NCBI RefSeq assembly: GCF_020667845.1
Contig: NZ_JAFMPQ010000013.1
Coordinates: forward strand, 47,952-111,951
Direction of reading: 5' to 3'
DNA from: Cognatishimia sp. F0-27
Lineage (GTDB): Bacteria > Pseudomonadota > Alphaproteobacteria > Rhodobacterales > Rhodobacteraceae
DNA length: 64,000 bases
Below, in pieces: positions 1 through 9,549 of this stretch. Made by a program: the position numbers and the translations under genes. Below the pieces are notes generated by a model. The model was not told the DNA's origin. It ran no database searches and saw nothing but the letters and a program-made list of their open reading frames with translations. Each line of letters begins with the position of its first letter. Positions within the stretch are counted from its first letter, which is position 1.

Positions 1-2
1 CT

Positions 3-2402
3 GACGACGTAGGGATCGGCAAGACCATCGAAGCAGGTCTCATCCTTCGTGAACTGATGGATCGAGGTGAAGTCGATGCCTTTTCAGTCCTCTGCCCGCC
101 TCACCTCGTGGATCAGTGGATTATCGAGCTCAAGGATCGTTTCGGCATTGATGCGGTTCCGGTGACGTCTGGCACTGCGGCCCGCCTTGAACGCAACCTA
201 CCACTCGCCCAAACGCTATTTGACGCCTACCCATTCACGGTCGTCAGCCTTGACTACATCAAGGCAGAGAAACGCCGGGAGGGGTTTGCGCGTGCCTGTC
301 CCGACTTTATAATCGTAGATGAAGCGCATGCTTGCGTTGGAACGCATAAAGGGAAGCAGCAACGCTTCGACTTGCTCCAGGGGCTGGCAAAGGATCCAGA
401 ACGCAGGATCGTCATGCTCACGGCCACGCCGCACTCCGGAGATGAAGAAGCATTCGCGCGCTTGCTGTCGCTGATTAATCAAGAGTTCGCCTCAGTCGAT
501 TTTGACAATGCGCGTTACCGCGAGCGCCTGGCGCGGCACTTGGTTCAGCGGCGCCGGGTCGATCTCATCGAAGGGGATTGGGACGAGGATCGCTCTTTCC
601 CGAAGCACGAAACAACCGAGTTCCCTTATCGCCTTTCAGCCGACCATTTGGCCTTTCAAGAGTCTGCCATCGACTACTGCCTTGAAGTTGTCTCGAAAGC
701 TGGTGATCAGAAGAAGGATCAGCGGCTCGCTTTCTGGGGCACCCTCGCCTTGATGCGATGCGTGGGCTCTTCTCCAGCTGCGGCGCTCAGCGCCCTTAGA
801 AATCGTGCCTCAAACGAAGCGGAGCGTTTGGAGCCACAAATCTACGACGAAGATGGCGACGACGAAGACGCTGTTGATGTTGAGCCCAATACGGTCTTCG
901 CGAACGATCCGGCTCTTCAAGCTCTCCTAGATCAAGCGACCAGTCTTTCGGCTACAAAGGATCCCAAGCTTGATGCGCTCGTGAGTGCGCTGAAGCCGTT
1001 GCTCAAAGCTGGCGCCAATCCCGTCGTGTTTTGTCGCTACCTGGCAACGGCTGAACACGTGAAGGAAGGCCTTCGCAAGGCTTTTCCGAGACTGACCATT
1101 GAGGCCGTCACCGGGGAGCTGACACCGGACGAGCGACGGGACCGTGTCTCGGAGATGTCGATCGAAGATGGTGAGAAGGACATTCAGCGCATCTTGGTGG
1201 CTACAGATTGCCTGTCTGAAGGGATAAACCTTCAGCAGTTATTCGATACGGTTGTGCATTATGACCTCTCCTGGAACCCGACCCGGCACCAACAGCGCGA
1301 AGGTCGGGTGGACCGTTTTGGTCAACCCGCCGAGCTGGTTCGCTCCATCATGATGTTCTCGCCAGACAGCGCTATCGATGGCGCTGTCCTCGACGTCATC
1401 TTGCGCAAAGCAGAGGAAATTCGGAAGGCAACAGGCGTAACTGTTCCGCTGCCCGATGAACGCGGCCCCGTCACCGATGCACTCATGGCCGCGATGATGC
1501 TTCGTCGCGGTGGTCATAAACAGCTGACATTTGACTTGCGTCTGGATGACGGCACGCATGCAATGGATGCCCGTTGGCGTGATGCGAGCGAGAACGAGAA
1601 GAAATCCCGTGCGCGCTTTGCACAGAACGCAATGAAACCGGCCGAGGTGGCGCCTGAATGGAACAAGGTCAAAGATCTGCTCGGCTCGCCGGATGATGCC
1701 CGGCAGTTCGTCGAGCGAGCCATGTCTCGCTTTGGTGTGCCTCTCGAAAAAAAGCGGTCTCTATACGTCGCGCATGTCCATGCGCTGCAGGAAAGCCTGA
1801 AAGAGAAATTGGGGCAACGAGGGCTCGAAAAATCCGTGAAGCTCGCCACCGCGGAGCCCGCGCCTTCGGGCACGTCGCTGTTGACGCGTACCCATCCCCT
1901 GACAGCCGCCCTCGCAGAAAGCCTTGTGGAGGCGTCTCTGGACCGAGAAGCCCTGCCAGATCTCGGCATCGGGCGCGTTGGCGCTTGGCCCACACCGGCA
2001 GTCTCAGCAATGACCCGTCTCGTGCTTCTACGGATCCGCTACAAGCTAACCATCCATTCCCGCAAGGAAAGACTGCTACTCGCAGAAGAGGCCGCACTCG
2101 TTGCCCTTCAAGGGAACAGCATTGTCGCAACAGGAGATACCGCGCGTGAAATGTTGAACACGCCAGCAACTGCTGATCTTGCGCAGATTGCGCGAGACCG
2201 GATGGTGAACAACGCAAAGTCGGAGTTACCCGTACTCATCGAAGGACCGCTGGCAGGATTCGTGAAAGAGCGGGCGGAGGAGCTCGTCGGAGATCATGCA
2301 CGACTGCGTGCTGCCGCTGGATCCGCCTCGCGTGTCAGCGTGGAGGCTGTCCTTCCACCTGACGTCATTGGACTGTTCGTATTGATGCCGGGCGAGGTTT
2401 AA
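3..2402 (+). CDS. drmD: SNF2-family helicase, DrmD-like, 5' truncated by window edge
   Basis: Superfamily 2 DNA translocase. The reading frame is open from base 3, before the first ATG at 57, and already encodes a Walker A (VGIGKT, bases 9-26), so the true start lies left of the window. Visible motifs are the DEAH box (318-329), motif III-like TATPHSGDE, and a helicase C-terminal motif VI (REGRVDRFGQ near 1297-1326). The sequence resembles DrmD, the SNF2-like helicase of class 1 DISARM anti-phage systems, and the next gene is the expected adenine methyltransferase partner, 2 nt downstream. The core genes drmA, drmB and drmC are not seen to the right; whether they lie to the left is unknown. 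SNF2 helicase is secure; DISARM membership is inference. Confidence 0.8.
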   Translation, partial: DDVGIGKTIEAGLILRELMDRGEVDAFSVLCPPHLVDQWIIELKDRFGIDAVPVTSGTAARLERNLPLAQTLFDAYPFTVVSLDYIKAEKRREGFARACPDFIIVDEAHACVGTHKGKQQRFDLLQGLAKDPERRIVMLTATPHSGDEEAFARLLSLINQEFASVDFDNARYRERLARHLVQRRRVDLIEGDWDEDRSFPKHETTEFPYRLSADHLAFQESAIDYCLEVVSKAGDQKKDQRLAFWGTLALMRCVGSSPAAALSALRNRASNEAERLEPQIYDEDGDDEDAVDVEPNTVFANDPALQALLDQATSLSATKDPKLDALVSALKPLLKAGANPVVFCRYLATAEHVKEGLRKAFPRLTIEAVTGELTPDERRDRVSEMSIEDGEKDIQRILVATDCLSEGINLQQLFDTVVHYDLSWNPTRHQQREGRVDRFGQPAELVRSIMMFSPDSAIDGAVLDVILRKAEEIRKATGVTVPLPDERGPVTDALMAAMMLRRGGHKQLTFDLRLDDGTHAMDARWRDASENEKKSRARFAQNAMKPAEVAPEWNKVKDLLGSPDDARQFVERAMSRFGVPLEKKRSLYVAHVHALQESLKEKLGQRGLEKSVKLATAEPAPSGTSLLTRTHPLTAALAESLVEASLDREALPDLGIGRVGAWPTPAVSAMTRLVLLRIRYKLTIHSRKERLLLAEEAALVALQGNSIVATGDTAREMLNTPATADLAQIARDRMVNNAKSELPVLIEGPLAGFVKERAEELVGDHARLRAAAGSASRVSVEAVLPPDVIGLFVLMPGEV

Positions 2403-2404
2403 GC

Positions 2405-5400
2405 ATGACCCGCAAACCCATTACCGATATGTCCGCCTGGCCCTCTCTTAGCCTCGAAGGTAATCTCATCGCGCCGGCCATGATCGCAAAGATCGATCAG
2501 CGGGCCGCGCCTGAACAGGCCCCGGAGGACTACTCCGTTCGAAAGGGCCTGACGATCCGCGAAGAAATCTCGACGGCTTTCCGCGTCGGACAGTCTCATT
2601 TCGATGCCTTCGCCAAGATCGAGACACCAACTCAGGATGCCACACGGCGTTTTGTTTCGAGCTTCTTCAAGGAAACCTTCGGATACGATGATCTGGAGGC
2701 TGCTGACGCACCCATCGCCCTGATCGCAAGCGGGCGCGTGCCGTTCGTCGTGGTACCGACGTCCGAAACGCTCGACCGTCGTAGTCCGACCTTGTCCGTC
2801 GACCGGTCCCGCTCCCCAGCGTTCGCCCTTCAGGACTACCTCAACGACAAGGACGAGGCGCTTTGGGGTATTGTAACCAACGGCACCCATCTGCGCCTCA
2901 TGCGGGACAACGCCTCGCTGACCCGCCCGGCCTATATCGAAGCTGACTTGGCGCAAATCTTCTCAAACGAGGACATCGCCTCCTTCGCCGTCCTTTGGCT
3001 GCTGATCCACCGGTCCCGTTTCGGCAACGAAGGGACGCCCGCCACAGACTGCCCGCTTGAGCGGTGGCGAGAGACCGGCTCCAAGGAAGGCGAAGTTGCC
3101 CGGGATCGCTTGGCCGACCAGGTTCAAATCGCGCTCAAGGTGCTCGGCTCCGGTTTCCTCGAAGCCAACCCAGACCTTTCGACGAAACTGAAATCCGGCG
3201 AAGTGAACCTGACCGAGTGGTTTAATGAACTCCTGCGTCTCGTGTACCGCCTGATCTTCCTCATGGTGGCCGAGGATCGGAACCTTCTGCACCCCACCAA
3301 CGCCAAGACCGACGCCCGCGCGCTTTACGCCCAAGGATACTCCCTCGCAGCCCTGCGCAAACAATGCTACCGCGCCGCGACCTGGGACAAGCACCATGAC
3401 CGCTACGAAGGCGTCAAGATTGTCTTCAAAGCGCTCGCCCACGGCCAACCAGCACTCGCCCTCCCGGCGCTCGGCGGTCTCTTTGCGGACGACCGTCTTC
3501 CCCACCTCGAAACCGCCCGCCTGCGCAACAAGGCGTTCATGGAGGCGCTCTACCGCCTGTCCTGGCTCTCCGACAAAACCGGCATGGTCCCGGTCAACTG
3601 GCGCGCGATGGAGACGGAGGAGCTGGGCTCGGTCTATGAATCCCTCCTCGAACTGCAGCCACAGCTGGGCGATGACGGCAAGACCCTTGTCTTCGCCTCC
3701 GAGGCCGCCGAGCAGAAGGGCAACCAGCGCAAGACCACCGGCTCTTACTACACGCCCGACAGCCTCGTGCAGGCGTTGCTCGACACCGCGCTCGACCCGG
3801 TGCTGGACAAGACCGAGCCAGACAAGCTGCTGAAGCTAACCGTGATCGACCCAGCCTGCGGCTCGGGCCACTTCCTGCTGGCCGCCGCCCGTCGGATCGC
3901 CACGCGCCTTGCGCGGCATAGGGCCGAGGGCACGCCTGCGCTGTCCGACTTCCGCCATGCCCTGCGCGATGTCGCGCGGTCCTGCCTGCACGGGGTGGAC
4001 CGCAACCCGATGGCGGTGGAGCTGACCAAGGTCGCGCTCTGGATTGAGACGGTGGACCCCGGTCTTCCCCTCGGCTTCTTCGACGCGCAGATTCGCTGCG
4101 GCGATGCTCTGCTGGGGGTGTTCGACCTGAAGGTGCTGGAGGAGGGAATCCCCGATGCCGCCTACAAGCCGCTGACCGGCGACGACAAGGACACGGCCAA
4201 ATACTACAAGAAAGCCAATCAGGACGCGACCAAGGGGCAAGGCGGGTTCGACTTCGGCACCGGCCAGGTCGCCATGCCCGAGATGAAGCCGATGGCGCTG
4301 GATTTCTCGGGCTTTCGTGATCTTCCCGAGGATACGGTGGAGCAGATCGGGGCCAAGGCCAAACGCTTCAGGGAACTGCGCAAGAAGCAGGGCTTTGTGC
4401 GGGCGACGGCGGCGGCGAACCTCTATGTCGCGGCCTTCCTGCTGCCTAAAGTGGGCGGCGCGCCCGCGGGCCCCTCGGCCAGGACTGTGCCGACGACCGA
4501 GGAGCTGTGGATGGCCCTCAATCAGGGCAAGATGCGCCAGGCGATGGTGGATGCACCCAAAGCGGCGCGCAAGGCGCGTGCGTTCCACTGGCCGCTGGAA
4601 TTTCCAGACGTAATGCAGCGCGGTGGGTTTGACGCTATTATTGGCAATCCCCCGTGGGAAGTCATGCAAATCTCGGAGCAAGAGTTCTTCGCGTCAATTC
4701 GACCAGAAATTGCAAATCTAACCGGAGCACGCAGGAAAAAGGCAATCTCGGATCTTAGGCAGGATGACCCTGAACTATTTGAGGAATTCACAATCGCAAA
4801 ACGCACAGGTTCAGCGTTAACTGAATTCGCTCGTGGGAGTAATCGCTTTCCCCTTACGTCGAAGGGAAAGATCAACTCTTTTTCACTTTTTGCCGAACTT
4901 ATGCTTGGCCTCACGCGACAAGGTGGTTTTTCCGGCTTGATCGCGCCATCAGAGATTTTCACCAGTGAAACACTCGAGAGCTTCGTGAGGCACGTGGTCG
5001 ATCAACATCTAATCCATAGCGCAATCGGGTTTGAAAACGAAGAGTTCCTGTTCTCGGGGATCGCAAACATTGTTCGCTTTTCCCTAGTCACCTTTTCACG
5101 AACGAAGCGTAAAGAAGCTATCTTTGCGAATCTGCTGAGGCAGCCTGCCCAGATTCAGGAGATGGAACGCATTGTACACCTTACCAAGGAAGACATCCGT
5201 TTATTGAGCCCAATCAGCGGAATTCTCCCTGTCTTTAGAGCAAAGTATGACGCCATCCTCAGCAAAAAGGTCTTTACGAAGGTGGGAGTCTTGTTCGACC
5301 CCTCTCGCGTACCAGAAGCTAATCCATGGGGGATTCACTCAAGACAGGGTTTTTTCAACCTCACCTCAGATAGTTCGAAATTTTTGACAAAGGATGATCT

Positions 5401-6295
5401 CGATCTGCCGCAGAATGAGGGTTTACTTCCGGCAAAGTTTTCGCAGAACGGCAAGGACATCGTCCAAATGTACGAGGGAAAATACGTTTGGCACTATGAC
5501 CACAGATTCAGCTCATACCATAACCTTGGCAAAAAGAAGGGGCGTGGCGGAAGAGGACTGCCACCAACGGAAATACAGGAATATCAAGATGTCGATTTTG
5601 AGATTGAACCAAGATACTGGATTGATGAAGCTACCGTAAAATCCGCTTCCTTAGACCAAAGCTGGTCAAGGGACTGGCTTATTGTTTGGCGAGACATAAC
5701 CAATGCAAAAGTTGAGCGCACAGTAGTTTTTTCAGTGATCCCTCTGTGTGGTGTTGGAAACACTTGTCAAATCCTGTTCTCCAAAGAAAAACCACAATTA
5801 CAAGCAGCACTTCTCGCCAACCTTAACTCAATTGTTTTGGACTACTTCGCTCGACAGTTTGTCGGCGGTCGGCATCTTACGTTCGGATATGTGCAACAAT
5901 TGCCTGTCTTTTCAGCAGATTTCTATGACTTGGATAGGCTAAACTGGATTCTAAAACGTGTTCTTGAACTCACATACACCTCGCACAGCCTCGCCCCCTT
6001 CGCCAGCGATCTGGGCTATGACGGCCCACCCTTCGTCTGGGACGAGGACCGCCGCGCCGACCTGCGCGCCGATCTCGACGCCTTCTACGCCCGCGCCTAC
6101 GGCCTGACCCGCGACGAACTGCGCTACATCCTCGACCCCGCCGACGTGAAGGGCCCCGACTACCCCTCGGAAACCTTCCGCGTCCTCAAGGAAAAGGAAA
6201 TCCGCACCCACGGCGAATACCGCACCCGCCGCCTCGTCCTCGCCGCCTGGGACCGGATGGAAACCAACGGCGAATTCACGGCGATGGGGATGTGA
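2405..6295 (+). CDS. Eco57I-like N6-adenine DNA methyltransferase (DrmMI-like)
   Basis: Large (1296 aa) adenine-specific DNA methyltransferase, probably the modification enzyme of the cassette. Motif I (DPACGSGHF) starts near residue 482 and motif IV is NPPW at 748-751. An alpha-helical N-terminal region of about 450 residues precedes the catalytic core, as in type IIG/Eco57I and DISARM DrmMI enzymes. The gene starts 2 nt after the helicase stop and shares TGATG with the HNH gene, so it is translationally coupled. GC is strikingly uneven: hand counts give 65% at line 4561, 45% at 4741, 43% at 5701 and 72% at 6001. The low-GC block, about residues 742-1190, begins at motif IV and would contain the target recognition region, suggesting a swapped specificity module. 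No nuclease motif was recognised. Confidence 0.85.
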   Translation: MTRKPITDMSAWPSLSLEGNLIAPAMIAKIDQRAAPEQAPEDYSVRKGLTIREEISTAFRVGQSHFDAFAKIETPTQDATRRFVSSFFKETFGYDDLEAADAPIALIASGRVPFVVVPTSETLDRRSPTLSVDRSRSPAFALQDYLNDKDEALWGIVTNGTHLRLMRDNASLTRPAYIEADLAQIFSNEDIASFAVLWLLIHRSRFGNEGTPATDCPLERWRETGSKEGEVARDRLADQVQIALKVLGSGFLEANPDLSTKLKSGEVNLTEWFNELLRLVYRLIFLMVAEDRNLLHPTNAKTDARALYAQGYSLAALRKQCYRAATWDKHHDRYEGVKIVFKALAHGQPALALPALGGLFADDRLPHLETARLRNKAFMEALYRLSWLSDKTGMVPVNWRAMETEELGSVYESLLELQPQLGDDGKTLVFASEAAEQKGNQRKTTGSYYTPDSLVQALLDTALDPVLDKTEPDKLLKLTVIDPACGSGHFLLAAARRIATRLARHRAEGTPALSDFRHALRDVARSCLHGVDRNPMAVELTKVALWIETVDPGLPLGFFDAQIRCGDALLGVFDLKVLEEGIPDAAYKPLTGDDKDTAKYYKKANQDATKGQGGFDFGTGQVAMPEMKPMALDFSGFRDLPEDTVEQIGAKAKRFRELRKKQGFVRATAAANLYVAAFLLPKVGGAPAGPSARTVPTTEELWMALNQGKMRQAMVDAPKAARKARAFHWPLEFPDVMQRGGFDAIIGNPPWEVMQISEQEFFASIRPEIANLTGARRKKAISDLRQDDPELFEEFTIAKRTGSALTEFARGSNRFPLTSKGKINSFSLFAELMLGLTRQGGFSGLIAPSEIFTSETLESFVRHVVDQHLIHSAIGFENEEFLFSGIANIVRFSLVTFSRTKRKEAIFANLLRQPAQIQEMERIVHLTKEDIRLLSPISGILPVFRAKYDAILSKKVFTKVGVLFDPSRVPEANPWGIHSRQGFFNLTSDSSKFLTKDDLDLPQNEGLLPAKFSQNGKDIVQMYEGKYVWHYDHRFSSYHNLGKKKGRGGRGLPPTEIQEYQDVDFEIEPRYWIDEATVKSASLDQSWSRDWLIVWRDITNAKVERTVVFSVIPLCGVGNTCQILFSKEKPQLQAALLANLNSIVLDYFARQFVGGRHLTFGYVQQLPVFSADFYDLDRLNWILKRVLELTYTSHSLAPFASDLGYDGPPFVWDEDRRADLRADLDAFYARAYGLTRDELRYILDPADVKGPDYPSETFRVLKEKEIRTHGEYRTRRLVLAAWDRMETNGEFTAMGM

Positions 6296-7077
6296 TGGTC
6301 GAAGCGCCCCAAACCTTTGTCACGCGGCAAGAGTGCGACAAGATCGCGTTCCAGAACGGGTTTCGCAGGACCCATGGCGAAACTGACGGATGGCGGCATT
6401 ATACCTCGACCACCGCGCAAGGGTCTATCTGGTTGGCTGCCGAGCACACCGGCACTTGGCAGCTTTCAATCGATCATGCTGGTGTGTTGGCAGAGATCGG
6501 GCTTGAGGTTTCTGATGCCGACGGCCCGGGCCTCGCGCGGTTTCGCTTCACATCGCTGACCTCGCTCTATGCCGTCATGCCCCGCCTATACGAACTCGCG
6601 GTAAGTCTCCCCGACGCCCCCCTGCAAGAGTTCCTCCACCGAACGAAGGGGATGCCAAAGACGACCGAAGCAGAGCGTCTGGTGGTGCAGCGTGTTGGAC
6701 AGGGGATATTCCGAGACCGTCTGATCACCTACTGGCAGGGCAGTTGCCCCCTGACAGGCATAACCGACCACGCCTTGCTGCGAGCCTCACACATCAAGCC
6801 TTGGAAGGATTGCGAGAGCGACGAGGATCGACTGGACGTGCACAACGGCCTGCTTCTTTCGGCGCTCTGGGATGCCGCGTTCGACCGCGGCCTCGTTACC
6901 TTCGATGACAGCGGCCGCCCAGAGTTTTCGATCCAGCTGAGTGAAGCAGCCGCTGCTGAGTTGCGATGGCAGGCCCCAATTCGCCTGACAGACAAGCACC
7001 GTGCCCGCCTGGAATGGCACCGAAGCGAAGTGTTCGAAAAAGGCGCGGCGGTCGTCGGGTCTGTGACAATTGATTGA
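6295..7077 (+). CDS. HNH_2-type endonuclease
   Basis: A 260-residue protein with a C-terminal HNH_2-like nuclease domain: SCPLTG, then SHIKPW, then HNGLLLS and WDAAFD supply the Cys, His, Asn and Asp/His positions of the fold. The N-terminal 150 residues are not recognised. The start is ATG 6295, sharing TGATG with the methyltransferase stop; a GTG 3 nt upstream is also possible. Position inside a tightly coupled helicase-methyltransferase operon suggests it cuts unmodified or incoming DNA, but that is inference. HNH_2 proteins also occur as solitary genes of unknown role. Confidence 0.8.
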   Translation: MVEAPQTFVTRQECDKIAFQNGFRRTHGETDGWRHYTSTTAQGSIWLAAEHTGTWQLSIDHAGVLAEIGLEVSDADGPGLARFRFTSLTSLYAVMPRLYELAVSLPDAPLQEFLHRTKGMPKTTEAERLVVQRVGQGIFRDRLITYWQGSCPLTGITDHALLRASHIKPWKDCESDEDRLDVHNGLLLSALWDAAFDRGLVTFDDSGRPEFSIQLSEAAAAELRWQAPIRLTDKHRARLEWHRSEVFEKGAAVVGSVTID

Positions 7078-7089
7078 TGGAGAAGCGCC

Positions 7090-9042
7090 GTGAAAATTTC
7101 GACGATACTTGACCACATTGATAGCGGGCACATGGCGCTGCCAGAGTTCCAACGCGGCTATGTGTGGAACCGTGACCAGGTCCGAGGTCTCTTCGACTCA
7201 ATGTACCGACGTCATCCGGTCGGGGGGCTGCTTGTATGGGCAACCGAAGCGAAGACGGCGGCTCATCGTGGCGATGGCCCCATCGCAGCAGGTATCGTCA
7301 AACTGTTGCTGGATGGGCAGCAGAGAATGACATCGCTCTATGGGGTTGTGAGGGGGCATCCGCCGAAATTCTTCGACGGCAATCCTCAAGCGTTCACGGG
7401 ACTTCGTTTCCACCTCGGAACAGAAACCTTCGCCTTCTACCAGCCAATCAAGATGCAGGACGATCCGCTTTGGATCGATGTTACGGCCTTAATGCAGGCT
7501 GGCACTGCTGGCCTTGGCAGTTTTGTTGCAAAGCTCTCTGCTGACCCTGAACAGGTCGCAAACGTCGGTGACTTCGTAGGCCGATTGAGCAAGCTGCTCA
7601 GCATCACTGACATCGACTTGCACATCGAAGAGGTCACCGGTGCTGACAAGACGCTCGACATCGTCGTCGACATATTCAATCGCGTAAACAGTGGCGGGAC
7701 CAAGCTTTCGAAGGGCGATCTCGCCCTTGCCAAGATCTGCGCCGAATGGCCCGACGCCCGCGACACCATGAAAGCGAAGATCAAGGACTGGTCGGACGCA
7801 GGATACCATTTCAACATCGACTGGCTGTTGCGGTCAGTGAACACCATTCTCACGGGCGAAGCGAAGTTCAGCTATCTTCACGACAAGGACGCGATCGAAA
7901 TTCAGGACGGCCTGAAACGATCCTCAAAGCATATCGACACATCGTTGAACTTGATTGCCGGACGCCTCGGCCTCGACCACGATCAAGTGTTTTTCGGCCG
8001 TTTCGGCGTTCCAGTGATGGTCCGATATATGGATAAGAAGAACGGCGGCCTAGACGCGAAAGAACGGGACAAACTGCTATTCTGGTTCGCGCAAGCTGGG
8101 ATGTGGGGCCGCTTCTCGGGCTCAACCGAAACGGTCATCGACCAGGATCTGGCCGCACTAGAGGGGCCTAGTGGCGGACTCGACGCGCTTATAGAACAGC
8201 TGCGCCTCTGGCATGGAGGCCTGAGAGTTGAACCGGGTCATTTCACTGGCTGGAGCCTCGGTGCTCGCTTCTACCCCGTCCTCTACATGCTTACGCGCAT
8301 GGGGGAAGCTTCCGACTGGGGAACGGGTTTGCCACTCAAGGCGAATATGCTGGGCAAAATGAGCCGCCTCGAAGTCCACCACATCTTCCCCAAGGCCCAA
8401 TTGTACAAACGGGAGTATCGTCGCGCTGAAGTGAATGCGTTGGCAAATTTCTGTTTCCTGACTAAAGACACCAACCTGAACATCAGTGATCGGTTGCCCG
8501 AGGACTACTTTTCCGAGGTGGAGGCGAAACACCCCGGTGTTCTGGCGTCACAATGGATCCCGATGGACCCCGCGCTCTGGAAGATCGAACGCTATCTTGA
8601 CTTCTTGGAAGCACGAAAGAACCTACTGGCTGCCGAAGCAAACAAGTGCTTCGAAGAGCTTCTGCATGGCGACACGCAATGGCTAGCCGCAGGGACGACA
8701 CCCCCCGCTGCGACGACTTCCGGACCAATCGGTGGGATTACCAGCGAAGCCGAAGAGCAGGAGCTGGAAACCCTAAATCAGTGGGTGGAAGACCAAGGCC
8801 TGCCGCGTGGGCTGGTCGCCTTCGACTACGCGGACCCTGAAACTGGTGCGCAAAAGGCTGTCTTTGATCTAGCCTGGCCGGAAGGCCTTCAGCCCGGATT
8901 GACGGGACCAGTTGTCGTACTGTTGAACGAGACTGCAGAAGTACTGGCTTTGGCTAGCTCGGCTGGGTTCCGGTGCTTCACCGCGGCGGCAGAGTTCCAA
9001 GCATACGTTAAAACTGAGATTTTAAACTCAGAGGCTGCGTAG
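7090..9042 (+). CDS. DUF262/DUF1524-type GmrSD-like protein
   Basis: A 650-residue protein of the DUF262 family. The N-terminal domain shows PEFQRGYVW (18-26) and the DGQQR motif (75-79), the conserved nucleotide-binding/hydrolysis signature of GmrS/ParB-like DUF262 domains. A C-terminal His-rich nuclease motif, EVHHIFPKAQL (428-438), followed by NALANFCFLTKDTN, matches the DUF1524 HNH-like fold. Known GmrSD proteins are type IV enzymes that cut modified phage DNA using NTP. The start is GTG 7090, preceded by GGAGAAGC. It is the last gene of the defence operon, 12 nt after the HNH gene. A C-terminal extension of about 150 residues after a proline/glycine-rich linker is unassigned. Confidence 0.8.
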   Translation: MKISTILDHIDSGHMALPEFQRGYVWNRDQVRGLFDSMYRRHPVGGLLVWATEAKTAAHRGDGPIAAGIVKLLLDGQQRMTSLYGVVRGHPPKFFDGNPQAFTGLRFHLGTETFAFYQPIKMQDDPLWIDVTALMQAGTAGLGSFVAKLSADPEQVANVGDFVGRLSKLLSITDIDLHIEEVTGADKTLDIVVDIFNRVNSGGTKLSKGDLALAKICAEWPDARDTMKAKIKDWSDAGYHFNIDWLLRSVNTILTGEAKFSYLHDKDAIEIQDGLKRSSKHIDTSLNLIAGRLGLDHDQVFFGRFGVPVMVRYMDKKNGGLDAKERDKLLFWFAQAGMWGRFSGSTETVIDQDLAALEGPSGGLDALIEQLRLWHGGLRVEPGHFTGWSLGARFYPVLYMLTRMGEASDWGTGLPLKANMLGKMSRLEVHHIFPKAQLYKREYRRAEVNALANFCFLTKDTNLNISDRLPEDYFSEVEAKHPGVLASQWIPMDPALWKIERYLDFLEARKNLLAAEANKCFEELLHGDTQWLAAGTTPPAATTSGPIGGITSEAEEQELETLNQWVEDQGLPRGLVAFDYADPETGAQKAVFDLAWPEGLQPGLTGPVVVLLNETAEVLALASSAGFRCFTAAAEFQAYVKTEILNSEAA

Positions 9043-9125
9043 GCAGAAATACATCGGAAGCGAGAGGTCGGGTACCGGGCTTCGGGTGTTCCTGAAAACA
9101 GGTCGGCAACTGAGTGACAGTCCCA

Positions 9126-9383
9126 CTACAATGACCCGCACGCGCGCGCCTGATCCCGGATCACAGCGTAGTCACCCATCATCTGAACGATGGCCGATCC
9201 GTCCGGCAGCATCGCCAATTCTTCAGCCGCCTGCGCCTGAAACTCCCGACTATATTCCACAATCGGCGGGCATGCCGCCACGCCGCCTTTTTCAAATCCC
9301 GCCGTTGCGCAGCCGGTCAACCAGCTCGTCGCGATTGCGAGGACGACGAGCCGCCGCCTCCAGCATCTGGCGTTGGATTTCAT
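9126..9383 (-). CDS. Rz1-like outer-membrane spanin lipoprotein
   Basis: An 85-residue lipoprotein: a basic N-terminus, a hydrophobic segment and the lipobox LTGC with Cys25 as probable lipid attachment site. The start ATG 9383 was chosen over upstream in-frame ATGs because it gives a normal signal peptide. The first half overlaps the Rz-like gene in a different frame, the hallmark of Rz/Rz1 spanin pairs, which fuse inner and outer membranes at the last step of lysis. It ends the prophage's rightward-to-leftward transcription unit. Confidence 0.65.
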   Translation of the reverse strand: MKSNARCWRRRLVVLAIATSWLTGCATAGFEKGGVAACPPIVEYSREFQAQAAEELAMLPDGSAIVQMMGDYAVIRDQARACGSL

Positions 9384-9549
9384 TGGCCTTCTCCGTGGTT
9401 TCGAGACGTTCAGCGATCCGCCCGACGTGCTCCCCGGTGCGGCGGATCGACAGGAGAAACAGGACAATGGCGACCGCGATGGCACCGTAGCGCAGTACGG
9501 CCCTCGCCCATGGAGCGGCGGCGATTCCGCCGAAAAAGGTCGCGATCAT
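9292..9549 (-). CDS. Rz-like inner-membrane spanin
   Basis: An 85-residue protein with a single N-terminal membrane segment (about 18-36, ending FLLSIRR) and a charged, predicted coiled-coil periplasmic part. ATG 9549 overlaps the endolysin stop as ATGA, which fixes the start. Size, topology, the overlapping lipoprotein gene and position after the endolysin identify it as an i-spanin. Sequence similarity alone would not be enough. Confidence 0.6.
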   Translation of the reverse strand: MIATFFGGIAAAPWARAVLRYGAIAVAIVLFLLSIRRTGEHVGRIAERLETTEKANEIQRQMLEAAARRPRNRDELVDRLRNGGI

